Source: an uncultured Porticoccus sp.
GTDB taxonomy: Bacteria; Pseudomonadota; Gammaproteobacteria; Pseudomonadales; Porticoccaceae
Assembly (NCBI GenBank): GCA_947259505.1
Contig: CAMYLT010000002.1
Location: 248,001 to 312,000, forward strand
DNA: 64,000 bases
Direction: 5' to 3'
Shown here: positions 28,229-37,759 of the stretch, one piece after another
Layout: the number at the start of each line of letters is the position of its first letter
Numbering within the stretch: position 1 is the first letter of the stretch
Notes under the pieces: model-generated
Database searches by the model: none
What the model saw: the letters and a program-made list of their open reading frames with translations, nothing else
Told to the model about the DNA's origin: nothing
Position numbers and translations under genes: made by a program

Positions 28229-30640
28229 TTAGTGAGTATTTATGCGGGCTACAGCCTCACTAGCAGACTTTTTCTCATCACTGTCGACCCGCTCATACTC
28301 TTCGTCTGACAAGGCTTCAGGTTTTTGAGTCAAGGCAATCTCCAACACATCGTCTATCCAGCGAACCGGACGGATATCAAGATCTGCTTTAATATTTTCG
28401 GGTATCTCCTTGAGGTCCCGCTCGTTTTCATAGGGAATAATGACTGTGCGGATGCCACCGCGGTGGGCAGCCAACAGCTTTTCCTTCAAACCACCGATTT
28501 TCAATACCTGACCGCGCAGCGTGATTTCACCTGTCATGGCAACATCGGCCTTTACCGGAATGCCCGTGAGCACAGATACAAATGCTGTGCACATACCAAT
28601 GCCCGCACTGGGGCCATCTTTGGGTGTAGCACCTTCGGGAACGTGAACATGCAGATCCATCCGCTGGTAGAAGTCACGGCGGATGCCAAGCGCTTTCGCC
28701 CGACTCCGCACAACTGTCAGCGCGGCCTGGATAGACTCCTGCATCACATCACCCAAGGAACCGGTTTTGACAACCTGCCCCTTGCCGGGCACAGCGGACG
28801 ATTCTATCGTTAGCAACTCTCCGCCAACCTGGGTCCAAGCCAAACCAGTTACCTGACCAATCTGACTCTCTGCCTCAGCTCTGCCAAAATCGTATTTTCG
28901 CACTCCGAGCAGATCTTCCAGGCTATCTGTAGTGACTAGCTGTAAACCCTGACGATCGCCGCGCACATGGCTGGTTACCACTTTGCGACAAATTTTCGCC
29001 AGTTCTCTCTCCAATCCCCGTACACCCGCTTCGCGGGTGTAATAGCGAATAACATCGCGCATCGCGTCGGCTTCCATCTCCAACTCACTGTCTTTCAGGC
29101 CATTGGCCTTGCGCTGTTTCGGCAACAGGTATTTGAGGGCGATATTGACCTTCTCATCCTCGGTATATCCCGGGATACGAATCACCTCAAGGCGATCCAA
29201 CAGCGGACCAGGGATATTCATGGAGTTCGCGGTGCAGATGAACATAACCTCAGACAGATCGTAATCCACCTCAAGGTAGTGATCGTTAAAACTGTTGTTC
29301 TGCTCTGGGTCGAGCACTTCGAGCATCGCGGAGGCCGGATCACCACGGTGATCCATACCCATTTTGTCAATTTCATCCAGCAGAAATAGCGGGTTTTTAA
29401 CACCCACTTTCGACAGCTTCTGGATTAGCTTACCTGGCAATGAACCAATATAAGTTCGACGATGACCACGGATTTCCGCCTCATCACGCACGCCACCCAG
29501 TGACATGCGAACATACTTACGGCCGGTCGCTTTGGCGATAGATTCCCCAAGAGAGGTCTTACCGACACCGGGAGGACCCACCAGACAAAGCACAGGGCCT
29601 TTCAATTTTTTTACCCGCTGTTGCACGGCGAGAAACTCCAGGATACGTTCTTTCACCTCTTCAAGACCGTAATGGTCTTCATTGAGGATCAATTCGGCCC
29701 TAGCCAGGTCATGGCGCACTTTGGAACGTTTCTTCCAAGGCACGCTCACCATCCAGTCGATATAACCACGCAGCACCGAGGCCTCAGCAGACATCGGCGA
29801 CATCATTTTCAGTTTGTTCAGTTCCGACTTGGCTTTATCAAAGGCATATTTCGGCATGCCCGCATCAATGATCTTGGTTTCAAGTTGGTCAATGTCGTTG
29901 CCGCCCTCTTCCACTTCACCGAGCTCTTTTTGAATCGCCTTCATTTGCTCGTTGAGGTAGTACTCCTTTTGGCTTTTCTCCATTTGCTTTTTAACGCGTC
30001 CCCGAATGCGCTGCTCAACCTCGAACAGTTCAATCTCTGACTCCATCAGTGCCAGCAATTTTTCCAGGCGCTCGCCCACTGCAGCTGTTTCCAGAACCTG
30101 CTGCTTCTGCTCAACACTCAGGGTCATGTGAGTAGCCAGCGTATCGGCCAGACGACTCGCATCATCGATGCCCGCCACAGTACTTACCACTTCAGAGGGG
30201 ATTTTTTTACTCAAATTAACGTATTGCTCAAACTGGGTTAGTGCTGAACGCATTAACGCCCCGGTCTCCTGACTGGTAAGGGTTTCCTCATCCATCGGCA
30301 AATAACTACAGACAAAATAACCCGCAGACTCATCAATTGACTCGATTTTTACTCGCTCAGAGCCTTCCACCAGCACCTTCACCGTACCATCTGGCAGTTT
30401 CAGCATCTGCAAAACCGAAGAAAGCGTGCCGACCCGATACAGATCATCAGCGCTAGGGTCATCCACAGCCGCTGACTTTTGGGCGACCAGCAAGATTTGC
30501 TTGTCATTAGACATCGCCTCTTCGAGCGCCAAAATCGATTTTTCGCGGCCCACAAACAAAGGAATTACCATGTGCGGATAGACCACCACGTCGCGCAGCG
30601 GCAACATGGTTAATTCGTTGTGCACCGTATTTTGTCCCAT
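28229..30640 (-). CDS. lon: ATP-dependent protease Lon
   Basis: Lon is a cytosolic AAA+ protease that degrades misfolded and short-lived regulatory proteins. The 803 residues have the N-terminal substrate domain ([20 protein letters not shown]), a coiled coil around 190-260, Walker [10 protein letters not shown] near 355, Walker [10 protein letters not shown], and the protease domain with Ser678 in DGPSAG and Lys721 in GGLKEKLL, one residue off E. coli S679/K722. A Shine-Dalgarno (GAGGTTGAGGGA) precedes the ATG. A sigma-32-like promoter lies upstream and clpX has its own terminator, so lon can respond to heat alone. Confidence 0.98.
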   Translation of the reverse strand: MGQNTVHNELTMLPLRDVVVYPHMVIPLFVGREKSILALEEAMSNDKQILLVAQKSAAVDDPSADDLYRVGTLSSVLQMLKLPDGTVKVLVEGSERVKIESIDESAGYFVCSYLPMDEETLTSQETGALMRSALTQFEQYVNLSKKIPSEVVSTVAGIDDASRLADTLATHMTLSVEQKQQVLETAAVGERLEKLLALMESEIELFEVEQRIRGRVKKQMEKSQKEYYLNEQMKAIQKELGEVEEGGNDIDQLETKIIDAGMPKYAFDKAKSELNKLKMMSPMSAEASVLRGYIDWMVSVPWKKRSKVRHDLARAELILNEDHYGLEEVKERILEFLAVQQRVKKLKGPVLCLVGPPGVGKTSLGESIAKATGRKYVRMSLGGVRDEAEIRGHRRTYIGSLPGKLIQKLSKVGVKNPLFLLDEIDKMGMDHRGDPASAMLEVLDPEQNNSFNDHYLEVDYDLSEVMFICTANSMNIPGPLLDRLEVIRIPGYTEDEKVNIALKYLLPKQRKANGLKDSELEMEADAMRDVIRYYTREAGVRGLERELAKICRKVVTSHVRGDRQGLQLVTTDSLEDLLGVRKYDFGRAEAESQIGQVTGLAWTQVGGELLTIESSAVPGKGQVVKTGSLGDVMQESIQAALTVVRSRAKALGIRRDFYQRMDLHVHVPEGATPKDGPSAGIGMCTAFVSVLTGIPVKADVAMTGEITLRGQVLKIGGLKEKLLAAHRGGIRTVIIPYENERDLKEIPENIKADLDIRPVRWIDDVLEIALTQKPEALSDEEYERVDSDEKKSASEAVARINTH

Positions 30641-30687
30641 TCCCTCAACCTCATTCCGAGAATTTCTAGCGTTGTAGCTTACCGCAA

Positions 30688-30715
30688 ATATGGGGCCTGC
30701 CCAGACAAAAACAAG
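30688..30715 (-). promoter_or_regulatory. Putative sigma-32 (heat-shock) promoter of lon
   Basis: On the minus strand, CTTGTT (30710-30715) is separated by 14 bases from CCCCATAT (30688-30695). The known RpoH consensus is CTTGAA, 13-17 bases, then CCCCATNT. The -10 box matches fully and the -35 matches 4 of 6. It lies about 48 bases upstream of the lon start. Confidence 0.6.
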
Positions 30716-30744
30716 TACGTATCTGGAATATTTTCAGCGGCAAT

Positions 30745-30770
30745 AAAAAAGGGCCCCGCAGGACCCTTTC
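30745..30770 (-). terminator. Intrinsic terminator of clpX
   Basis: On the minus strand an 8-bp stem AAGGGTCC/GGGCCCTT (one G-T wobble), with loop TGCG, is followed by a T-run. It lies 16 bases after the clpX stop and upstream of the lon promoter. Confidence 0.85.
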
Positions 30771-30785
30771 ATTTATCAACGATTA

Positions 30786-32078
30786 TCATTCATCGCTGGC
30801 AGCCGCTTTGTGAGGCTCGTGATTTTCATAAACCAGCAGCGGTTCCGATTCACCGCGAATCACGGCGCTATCAATAACCACCTTGCCAACATTTTCCGAG
30901 GAGGGAATGCTGTACATGGTCTCGAGCAACACGTTTTCAATGATAGAACGCAGTCCGCGAGCACCCGTCTTGCGCTCAAGTGCCTTTTCTGCAATGGCCT
31001 CCAAGGCATCACGGCGAATATCCAGTTCAACACCTTCCATGTCAAACAAGGCTCCGTACTGCTTGACCAGAGAGTTTTTGGGTTCAATCAGGATGTTCAC
31101 CAGCGCATTGCGATCCAGTTCCTCCAGAGTAGCAATAACGGGCAAGCGTCCGACAAATTCGGGGATCAAACCATAGCGAACCAAATCCTCTGGCTCGACT
31201 TCGGCCAGTGTTTGGCCAATATCCTTACCTGTTTGTTTGCTCTTCACTTCGGCACTGAAACCGATACCGCCCTTTTCAGAGCGATCGCGGATAACTTTCT
31301 CCAGTCCCGCAAAAGCACCCCCACAGACAAAGAGGATATTTGACGTATCAACCTGCAGGAATTCCTGCTGTGGATGTTTGCGCCCCCCCTGAGGCGGCAC
31401 CGAAGCGACCGTTCCCTCAATAAGTTTCAACAGCGCCTGCTGCACGCCTTCTCCCGAAACGTCACGAGTGATGGAAGGGTTATCCGATTTACGGGATATC
31501 TTGTCTATCTCATCAAGATAAACAATGCCACGCTGGGCCTTTTCTACGTCGTAGTCACACTTCTGCAACAGCTTCTGGATGATGTTCTCGACATCCTCCC
31601 CGACATAGCCTGCTTCAGTGAGGGTAGTCGCATCCGCGATGGTAAAAGGGACATCAAGCAAACGAGCCAGCGTCTCAGCCAACAATGTCTTACCGCTACC
31701 GGTGGGGCCGATCAGCAAAATATTACTTTTACCAAGTTCGATTTCACCATCTGTACCCTTGCCGCCACTCTGCAAACGCTTGTAGTGGTTATAAACCGCA
31801 ACGGCGAGGATTTTCTTGGCTCGAACCTGACCAATAACATACTGGTCGAGGATATTGTTGATTTCGACAGGCTTCGGCAGCTTCTCGCCGGAGGATTCAG
31901 CATCGGCTTCCTGAATCTCCTCGGAAATAATGTCGTTACAGAGATCAACGCACTCATCGCAAATAAACACGGATGGCCCGGCAATCAGCTTGCGCACTTC
32001 GTGCTGGCTTTTGCCACAGAAAGAACAGTACAACAGCTTCCCGTCGTCGCTATCTTTGCCGGATTTTTCGTCGCTCAT
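30786..32078 (-). CDS. clpX: ATP-dependent protease ATPase subunit ClpX
   Basis: ClpX unfolds substrates and feeds them to ClpP. The 430 residues begin with a zinc-binding domain (C18, C21, C40, C43). GPTGSGKT near residue 118 is Walker A and VYLDEIDKI is Walker B; the [11 protein letters not shown] stretch and sensor motifs follow. The ATG at 32076-32078 is preferred over the GTG two codons upstream because GGA sits about ten bases before it and the family starts MSDEK. clpP lies 113 bases upstream on the same strand, giving the usual tig-clpP-clpX order. Confidence 0.98.
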   Translation of the reverse strand: MSDEKSGKDSDDGKLLYCSFCGKSQHEVRKLIAGPSVFICDECVDLCNDIISEEIQEADAESSGEKLPKPVEINNILDQYVIGQVRAKKILAVAVYNHYKRLQSGGKGTDGEIELGKSNILLIGPTGSGKTLLAETLARLLDVPFTIADATTLTEAGYVGEDVENIIQKLLQKCDYDVEKAQRGIVYLDEIDKISRKSDNPSITRDVSGEGVQQALLKLIEGTVASVPPQGGRKHPQQEFLQVDTSNILFVCGGAFAGLEKVIRDRSEKGGIGFSAEVKSKQTGKDIGQTLAEVEPEDLVRYGLIPEFVGRLPVIATLEELDRNALVNILIEPKNSLVKQYGALFDMEGVELDIRRDALEAIAEKALERKTGARGLRSIIENVLLETMYSIPSSENVGKVVIDSAVIRGESEPLLVYENHEPHKAAASDE

Positions 32079-32191
32079 AACCACATTCCAACTATTTCAC
32101 ACATCAACAACCTGCGATTTGACAACAAACAACTTACAAATCAACAAGATAAAAAGGCTTTTCAGGAGCACTTCAAAAAAGCCTAACCATT

Positions 32192-32821
32192 CTACGGACG
32201 CTTGTCCAGTACCGTATCAATCAAGCCGTAGGCCTTAGATTCCATGGCATTCATAAAGTTGTCCCGCTCGGTATCCAGCTCAATCTTTTCCACTGTCTGT
32301 CCAGTGTGATGAGCCAAACATTCATTTAATCGAGCTCGGATCTTAAGGATTTCTTGGGCCTGGATATGGATATCAGAGGCCTGACCTTGAGCACCACCAC
32401 TGGGCTGGTGAATCATCACTCTGGAATTTGGCAGACAATAACGTTTGCCGGCTGCGCCGGCCGCCAGCAAAAAAGCGCCCATACTAGCAGCCTGCCCGAT
32501 ACACATGGTGCTTACATCCGGCTTAATGAACTGCATCGTATCGTAAATCGACATACCTGCAGTCACGGACCCACCCGGAGAGTTGATATACAGGTGAATA
32601 TCCTTGTCGGGATTCTCGGATTCAAGAAAGAGCAGCTGAGCAACCACCAGGTTAGCCATGTAGTCTTCAACTGGACCCACCAGGAAAATAACCCGCTCTT
32701 TCAATAAACGAGAATATATATCGTAAGACCTTTCGCCCCGGGCAGATTGTTCCACCACGATTGGCACCAACCCTCCGGCGCTACGGACATCCAGGCCAGA
32801 AAGAGATTGATCAAATTTCAT
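32192..32821 (-). CDS. clpP: ATP-dependent Clp protease proteolytic subunit ClpP
   Basis: ClpP forms the tetradecameric serine-protease barrel used by ClpX and ClpA. All three catalytic residues are visible in the 209 residues: S113 (GQAASMGAF), H138 (MIHQPSGG) and D187 (ELDTERDNF). The propeptide-like N-terminus (about 15 residues, [15 protein letters not shown]) precedes LVPIVVEQ. A promoter candidate is at 32853-32880, and a tig-clpP hairpin region lies upstream. Confidence 0.98.
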   Translation of the reverse strand: MKFDQSLSGLDVRSAGGLVPIVVEQSARGERSYDIYSRLLKERVIFLVGPVEDYMANLVVAQLLFLESENPDKDIHLYINSPGGSVTAGMSIYDTMQFIKPDVSTMCIGQAASMGAFLLAAGAAGKRYCLPNSRVMIHQPSGGAQGQASDIHIQAQEILKIRARLNECLAHHTGQTVEKIELDTERDNFMNAMESKAYGLIDTVLDKRP

Positions 32822-32852
32822 AGGGTTTCACTCAAGTAAGACGTGTTTCAGC

Positions 32853-32880
32853 ATTGTAACCAGCACTTGAGATAAGGCAA
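32853..32880 (-). promoter_or_regulatory. Putative sigma-70 promoter of clpP
   Basis: On the minus strand, TTGCCT (32875-32880) is separated by 16 bases from TACAAT (32853-32858), giving a leader of about 25 bases before the clpP ATG. No convincing RpoH-type box was seen here. Confidence 0.5.
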
Positions 32881-33005
32881 GCTGCCGCCGCAGCCAAAAA
32901 CAGTATTCACAGAAATGAATCAGCCCCGAACAGGAAAACCCATCCGGGGCTGGAAAGCAGTCCGGCTAACGCCGGACAAACTGTGTTGGTCAGTTAAGTG
33001 CCAAC

Positions 33006-34325
33006 TCAGTCCTGTGCATCTGGCTGAATTGCATCCTTATAACTGACAGACTCTTCTGTCACATCAGCAACGGAAAGCACTTGATCAACAACCTGTTCCT
33101 GCAGCACATTGCCTTCGATGCTATTCAACAACTGCTTGTCATTGAAATAATGTTTGACCACTTCCTCTGACTGCTCATAGGTAGACGCGATCTCTTCAAT
33201 GCGAGCACGCACCTTGGCCGGATCAACCTTCATCTTGTTAGCCAAGACAATTTCCCGAACAACCAGAGCTGTATTGGCACGACGATTGGCCTGATCCATA
33301 AACATCTCGTCAGGCAGCATATTGGGATCAAAGCTATTATTAGCGCCACCTTGACCCATGCTCTGCGCCATCTGGTATTTCATTGAGGTAATCTCGTTTG
33401 CCACCAATGATTGCGGCAGCTCCAGATCCTTGTGCATATCAAACAGCGCCGACATTACTCGACCGGTAATCTTGGTGCGCAATGCATTCTTCAGGTCGCG
33501 AGCCATGTTCTCGCGAACAATCTCGCGGAATTTTTCTTCTCCACCTTGTTGCATCCCGTACTGTGCAAAAAAGTCGCTGTTCAATTCCGGCAAAACTGCT
33601 TCAGTGACAGAGTGCAACTTGATCTTGAACTCCACCGCCGCTCCACGCAGTTCCTCTGCGTGGTAATTTTCAGGGAACGTCAGAGGAACGATTTTTTCGC
33701 CACCAACGGACATGCCGACGATGCCTTCCTCAAAGCCGGGGATAGAACGACCGGTACCGAGCTCCAGCAGAAAATCTTCCGCTTTACCGCCCTCAAACTC
33801 TTCACCATCTTTCGTGCCGACATAATCAATCGCCACCTCATCGCCTAACGCGGCAGGACGATCAACTTCTTCCCAGCTGGCGCTCTGCTTACGCAATGCG
33901 TCGATCATGTCGGTGACATCTTGATCAGAAACTTCACAAACAGGCTTTTTGACACTGATCTGAGCAAGATCACCCAGAGTCACTTCGGGCATCACTTCAA
34001 ACGTAGCCGTGTACTCCAGATCCTGACCAGGCTCATTCTTGATGGACTGAATCGCCGGTTGTCCCGCAGGCTGTATTTTTTCCTGATTAACGGCTTCAGA
34101 AAAGGTCTTACCCATCAACTCGTTTACCACTTCCTGGCGAATATCCGCGCCGAAACGCTGCTTGACCACGTTCATAGGGACTTTGCCCTTACGAAAGCCG
34201 TCCAAACGAACGTTTTTGCTGGCTTGCTCCAAGCGCTCTTTAACAGCACTGTCTATACGATCTGCCGGTACCCCTACGGTCAGCTTGCGCTCCAGACCGG
34301 AAGTTGTTTCGATGGAAACCTGCAT
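33006..34325 (-). CDS. tig: Trigger factor
   Basis: Trigger factor is a ribosome-bound chaperone and prolyl isomerase that meets nascent chains. The 439 residues have the ribosome-binding domain with the family loop around GFRKGKVPM (44-52, ending just before NVVKQRFG), a FKBP-type isomerase domain at about 155-245 (GDEVAIDYVGTKDGEEFEGG) and a helical C-terminal arm. Length and motifs are typical. It starts 38 bases downstream of the tRNA-Leu 3' end on the same strand, with no terminator between, so the tRNA may be processed from a shared transcript. A GC-rich hairpin (TCCGGC-TAAC-GCCGGA at 32961-32976) follows its stop without a clear T-run. Confidence 0.97.
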   Translation of the reverse strand: MQVSIETTSGLERKLTVGVPADRIDSAVKERLEQASKNVRLDGFRKGKVPMNVVKQRFGADIRQEVVNELMGKTFSEAVNQEKIQPAGQPAIQSIKNEPGQDLEYTATFEVMPEVTLGDLAQISVKKPVCEVSDQDVTDMIDALRKQSASWEEVDRPAALGDEVAIDYVGTKDGEEFEGGKAEDFLLELGTGRSIPGFEEGIVGMSVGGEKIVPLTFPENYHAEELRGAAVEFKIKLHSVTEAVLPELNSDFFAQYGMQQGGEEKFREIVRENMARDLKNALRTKITGRVMSALFDMHKDLELPQSLVANEITSMKYQMAQSMGQGGANNSFDPNMLPDEMFMDQANRRANTALVVREIVLANKMKVDPAKVRARIEEIASTYEQSEEVVKHYFNDKQLLNSIEGNVLQEQVVDQVLSVADVTEESVSYKDAIQPDAQD

Positions 34326-34363
34326 GTTTAACCTCTAAATAGTTCACTAACACGTTAATATCA

Positions 34364-34448
34364 TGGTGCGGACGGAGAGACTCGAACTCTCACACTTCTC
34401 AGTACCAGAACCTAAATCTGGCGCGTCTACCAGTTCCGCCACGTCCGC
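34364..34448 (-). tRNA. tRNA-Leu (anticodon UAG)
   Basis: The minus strand folds as a class II tRNA of 85 bases with an encoded CCA. The acceptor stem is GCGGACG/CGTCCGC. The anticodon arm is CCAGA-TTTAGGT-TCTGG (anticodon TAG). A long variable arm and TTCGAGTC in the T arm complete it. It lies just upstream of tig. Confidence 0.97.
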
Positions 34449-34555
34449 AAAATGCCAAGGATAATCGAACAGGTGGCGAAGGCCACCCACGACAAAGGGG
34501 GGAGATTTTGCCACAGGGCATAGCCTGCGGGCAACAACTGCCGAGAATGGCTAAA

Positions 34556-35920
34556 TCAAGGTAGGAGAACAGTCTCGGCGGGCCATGCGATCAGTACCGT
34601 GGTCTCGGTGTCCGTGAGGTTCCTCAACACAGATGCCGTGCGCACTGCTGGCAGCAACAATGCCTCTTCCTGACCCAACCTGACTCCCTGCAAATCAACT
34701 GCGCCCTCAATCGTCATTAACAATGCATAACTGCCCGTTTCAGGCAATCGATAGCCATTGACACCCGATGGAGACAGCGTGAGTCGCTCTACACTGAAGT
34801 CATCAAACCTCACCACCTCTTCCAAACGACATTCCTCGTTTTCAAAAAGAGTATTTAATTCGGGGGATGTCGGCGGCTCCAGGGACATCAGTCCAACAGC
34901 CTGCTCTGTATCCCAATGCCCTTGAGTCAGCACCTTCTGAGCGAAGGAAAGAATTCGCCGCTCATAGACCGGTGTCTGAAATTCGACTGTGCGTACGCCA
35001 TGCTGCAGTGCGTGCGGGGTCAATAACGGCACCTTGATCACATCACCCGGACGCAGTGGCAACAGCGAAGTAAAACCATTCATCTCCTGACGCAAGGCAC
35101 TTTCACGCTGGCGTAGAACTTCCGGTAGCCGGGCGTGCCATTTTTTAAGCTGGCCTGCTGGTACCGGTTCGTTAATCCCGACACTCTCTCCGAGACGATA
35201 TTGATCGATTTGCCGGTCTATCTCTCGCCGCACCTGTTCATAGCGTTTTACCGATGCCAGGTAATCGATCTTAAACGCCTCATCCGAGCGATATCCGGCT
35301 CTCACCTGCTGATCGAAACCGAATCGTATACCGCCAATGCCATCTGGCCATGCTTCGCGATCCACATGGGTAACCACATAGACCTCTCTTTTTTCTTCAT
35401 GCAACTCAAAGTAGAGATCACCGTAGACCGGCTCAGGCAACGGATCGAGAATTTTCAGCAGGTTGAGCTGCCGGTCATAGCCCGCTGTCAACCTTATCGG
35501 CGCGACTGAAAGCACCCAGGGTAACGGAGCACTTGCAACACCATCCGTGATACGCGAAAGGCCGCGCTGCTCAATGCCGGTGAACCAGATTTCCTGACCC
35601 CATGGCTTGGGAATCGCCACCGGCTCCAGGCGCAACGGCTGATCCATGACCAATAATGGCCAGGCGCGCTCAGCGCAGACCCCCCGCAGGGTAACAGCCC
35701 CACTGATTTCGCCCTCCAGCCCCGCATCGGCTTCTCCCACCGTAAAACAGAGCCGGCCACCGTTTTGTTGAAACAACGCCAGCAATTCAATGGGGGGAGC
35801 CCCGTCCAGGTAATACTGAAAAAACTTGTACCGCAACATCAGCACATCGGAAGCGTTGGGGCGACTTCCCAACCATTCAACCAGTGCCTGTTCCGGATTT
35901 TCCGTGAAGGGGATATGCAA
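34556..35920 (-). CDS. Phosphomannose isomerase-like cupin protein (divergent)
   Basis: This 454-residue protein resembles type I mannose-6-phosphate isomerases without being a standard member. IPKPWGQEIWFTG (about 102-115) recalls the PMI start, and GDVIKVPLLTPHAL (292-305) followed by VEFQTPVYERRILSF recalls the GDVXXVPAGTPHA cupin step. In place of the usual QVHPDD metal motif stands a FELHEEKREVY segment (171-181). A charged helical insert covers about 220-255 and a second cupin-like stretch lies near 380-430. TTG at 35918-35920 is chosen as start because GGAG stands eight bases upstream; the frame is open to 36010, but those residues look non-coding. It could be a sugar isomerase, a sugar-binding cupin or a catalytically dead relative. 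Confidence 0.65.
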   Translation of the reverse strand: MHIPFTENPEQALVEWLGSRPNASDVLMLRYKFFQYYLDGAPPIELLALFQQNGGRLCFTVGEADAGLEGEISGAVTLRGVCAERAWPLLVMDQPLRLEPVAIPKPWGQEIWFTGIEQRGLSRITDGVASAPLPWVLSVAPIRLTAGYDRQLNLLKILDPLPEPVYGDLYFELHEEKREVYVVTHVDREAWPDGIGGIRFGFDQQVRAGYRSDEAFKIDYLASVKRYEQVRREIDRQIDQYRLGESVGINEPVPAGQLKKWHARLPEVLRQRESALRQEMNGFTSLLPLRPGDVIKVPLLTPHALQHGVRTVEFQTPVYERRILSFAQKVLTQGHWDTEQAVGLMSLEPPTSPELNTLFENEECRLEEVVRFDDFSVERLTLSPSGVNGYRLPETGSYALLMTIEGAVDLQGVRLGQEEALLLPAVRTASVLRNLTDTETTVLIAWPAETVLLP

Positions 35921-36121
35921 GTTAACAGCTCCACAAAATACGCAGCCGAGTCTAGCAAAAAAAAGGTAATATCTCCGCGCTAATCTGTTCCACAGTCGGG
36001 CGATACCCACAGGGGCAACTTGACGGCTGTAGATTAGGCTTCTTTACTGACAGACACGAATCGGGCTGCTCGCAAATGCCCTTCACCCCCCCAACCCAGT
36101 TGTATCGACAAGGAAAACACC

Positions 36122-36481
36122 ATGAACAAGCGCATCAAATTACTGGCATTGGCAGTACTTCCCGCAGCGGCTTTACTCTTGCTACCTGGCTGTGGCAATG
36201 ACGACGCCGCCTCCAAACATGCCACCGAATCCCAGGCACCGACCTCGGAACCGATGACCGAATCCATGGACAAAATGATGGATCAGGCCGAAACCAACAT
36301 GGATGCCGCCAGTGACGCCATGGACGAAACCATGGAAAACGCAGGACAACAGGCCGAAGAGATGAAAGACGCCATGGAAGAAAAAGCGAGCGAAGCCATG
36401 GAAGTCGTGGAAGAGAAAGCCGACGAAGCTGAAGATGCGGCCGGCGAGATGATGGAAAAAATGGGCGAGAAAATGCAGTAG
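36122..36481 (+). CDS. Met/Glu/Ala-rich lipoprotein
   Basis: The 119 residues begin with a lipoprotein signal (MNKRIKLLALAVLPAAALLL, lipobox LPGC, cysteine 24), preceded by AAGGAAAACACC. The mature part has almost no aromatic residues and is built of MMDQAETNMDAASDAMDETM-like units dominated by M, E, A, D and K, so it should form one long amphipathic helix or coiled coil. About 17 methionines are present in 95 mature residues. Lpp-like structural roles, or metal or stress protection, are guesses; no known family is certain. The residue after Cys is G, suggesting outer-membrane sorting. Confidence 0.75.
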   Translation: MNKRIKLLALAVLPAAALLLLPGCGNDDAASKHATESQAPTSEPMTESMDKMMDQAETNMDAASDAMDETMENAGQQAEEMKDAMEEKASEAMEVVEEKADEAEDAAGEMMEKMGEKMQ

Positions 36482-36504
36482 TCCCCGTGTGACTATCCAC
36501 CACT

Positions 36505-36535
36505 AAAAAAGGCCGGAGAATCTCCGGCCTTTTTT
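36505..36535. terminator. Bidirectional intrinsic terminator
   Basis: A perfect GGCCGGAG/CTCCGGCC stem with a 3-base loop is flanked by A6 and T7. It can end the lipoprotein gene (plus) and fadA (minus), which converge here. Confidence 0.92.
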
Positions 36536-36562
36536 GTGTCAAAAATTCCCTTTCCCGATAGG

Positions 36563-37759
<1,197 letters not shown>

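Noticed and set aside
32961..32976. Hairpin TCCGGC-TAAC-GCCGGA after tig
   Set aside because: It could be a terminator or attenuator, but no T-run follows, so it was not called.
34472..34487. Hairpin GGTGGC-GAAG-GCCACC upstream of tRNA-Leu
   Set aside because: A perfect stem in a short gap, but with no conserved leader or terminator pattern it cannot be given a role.
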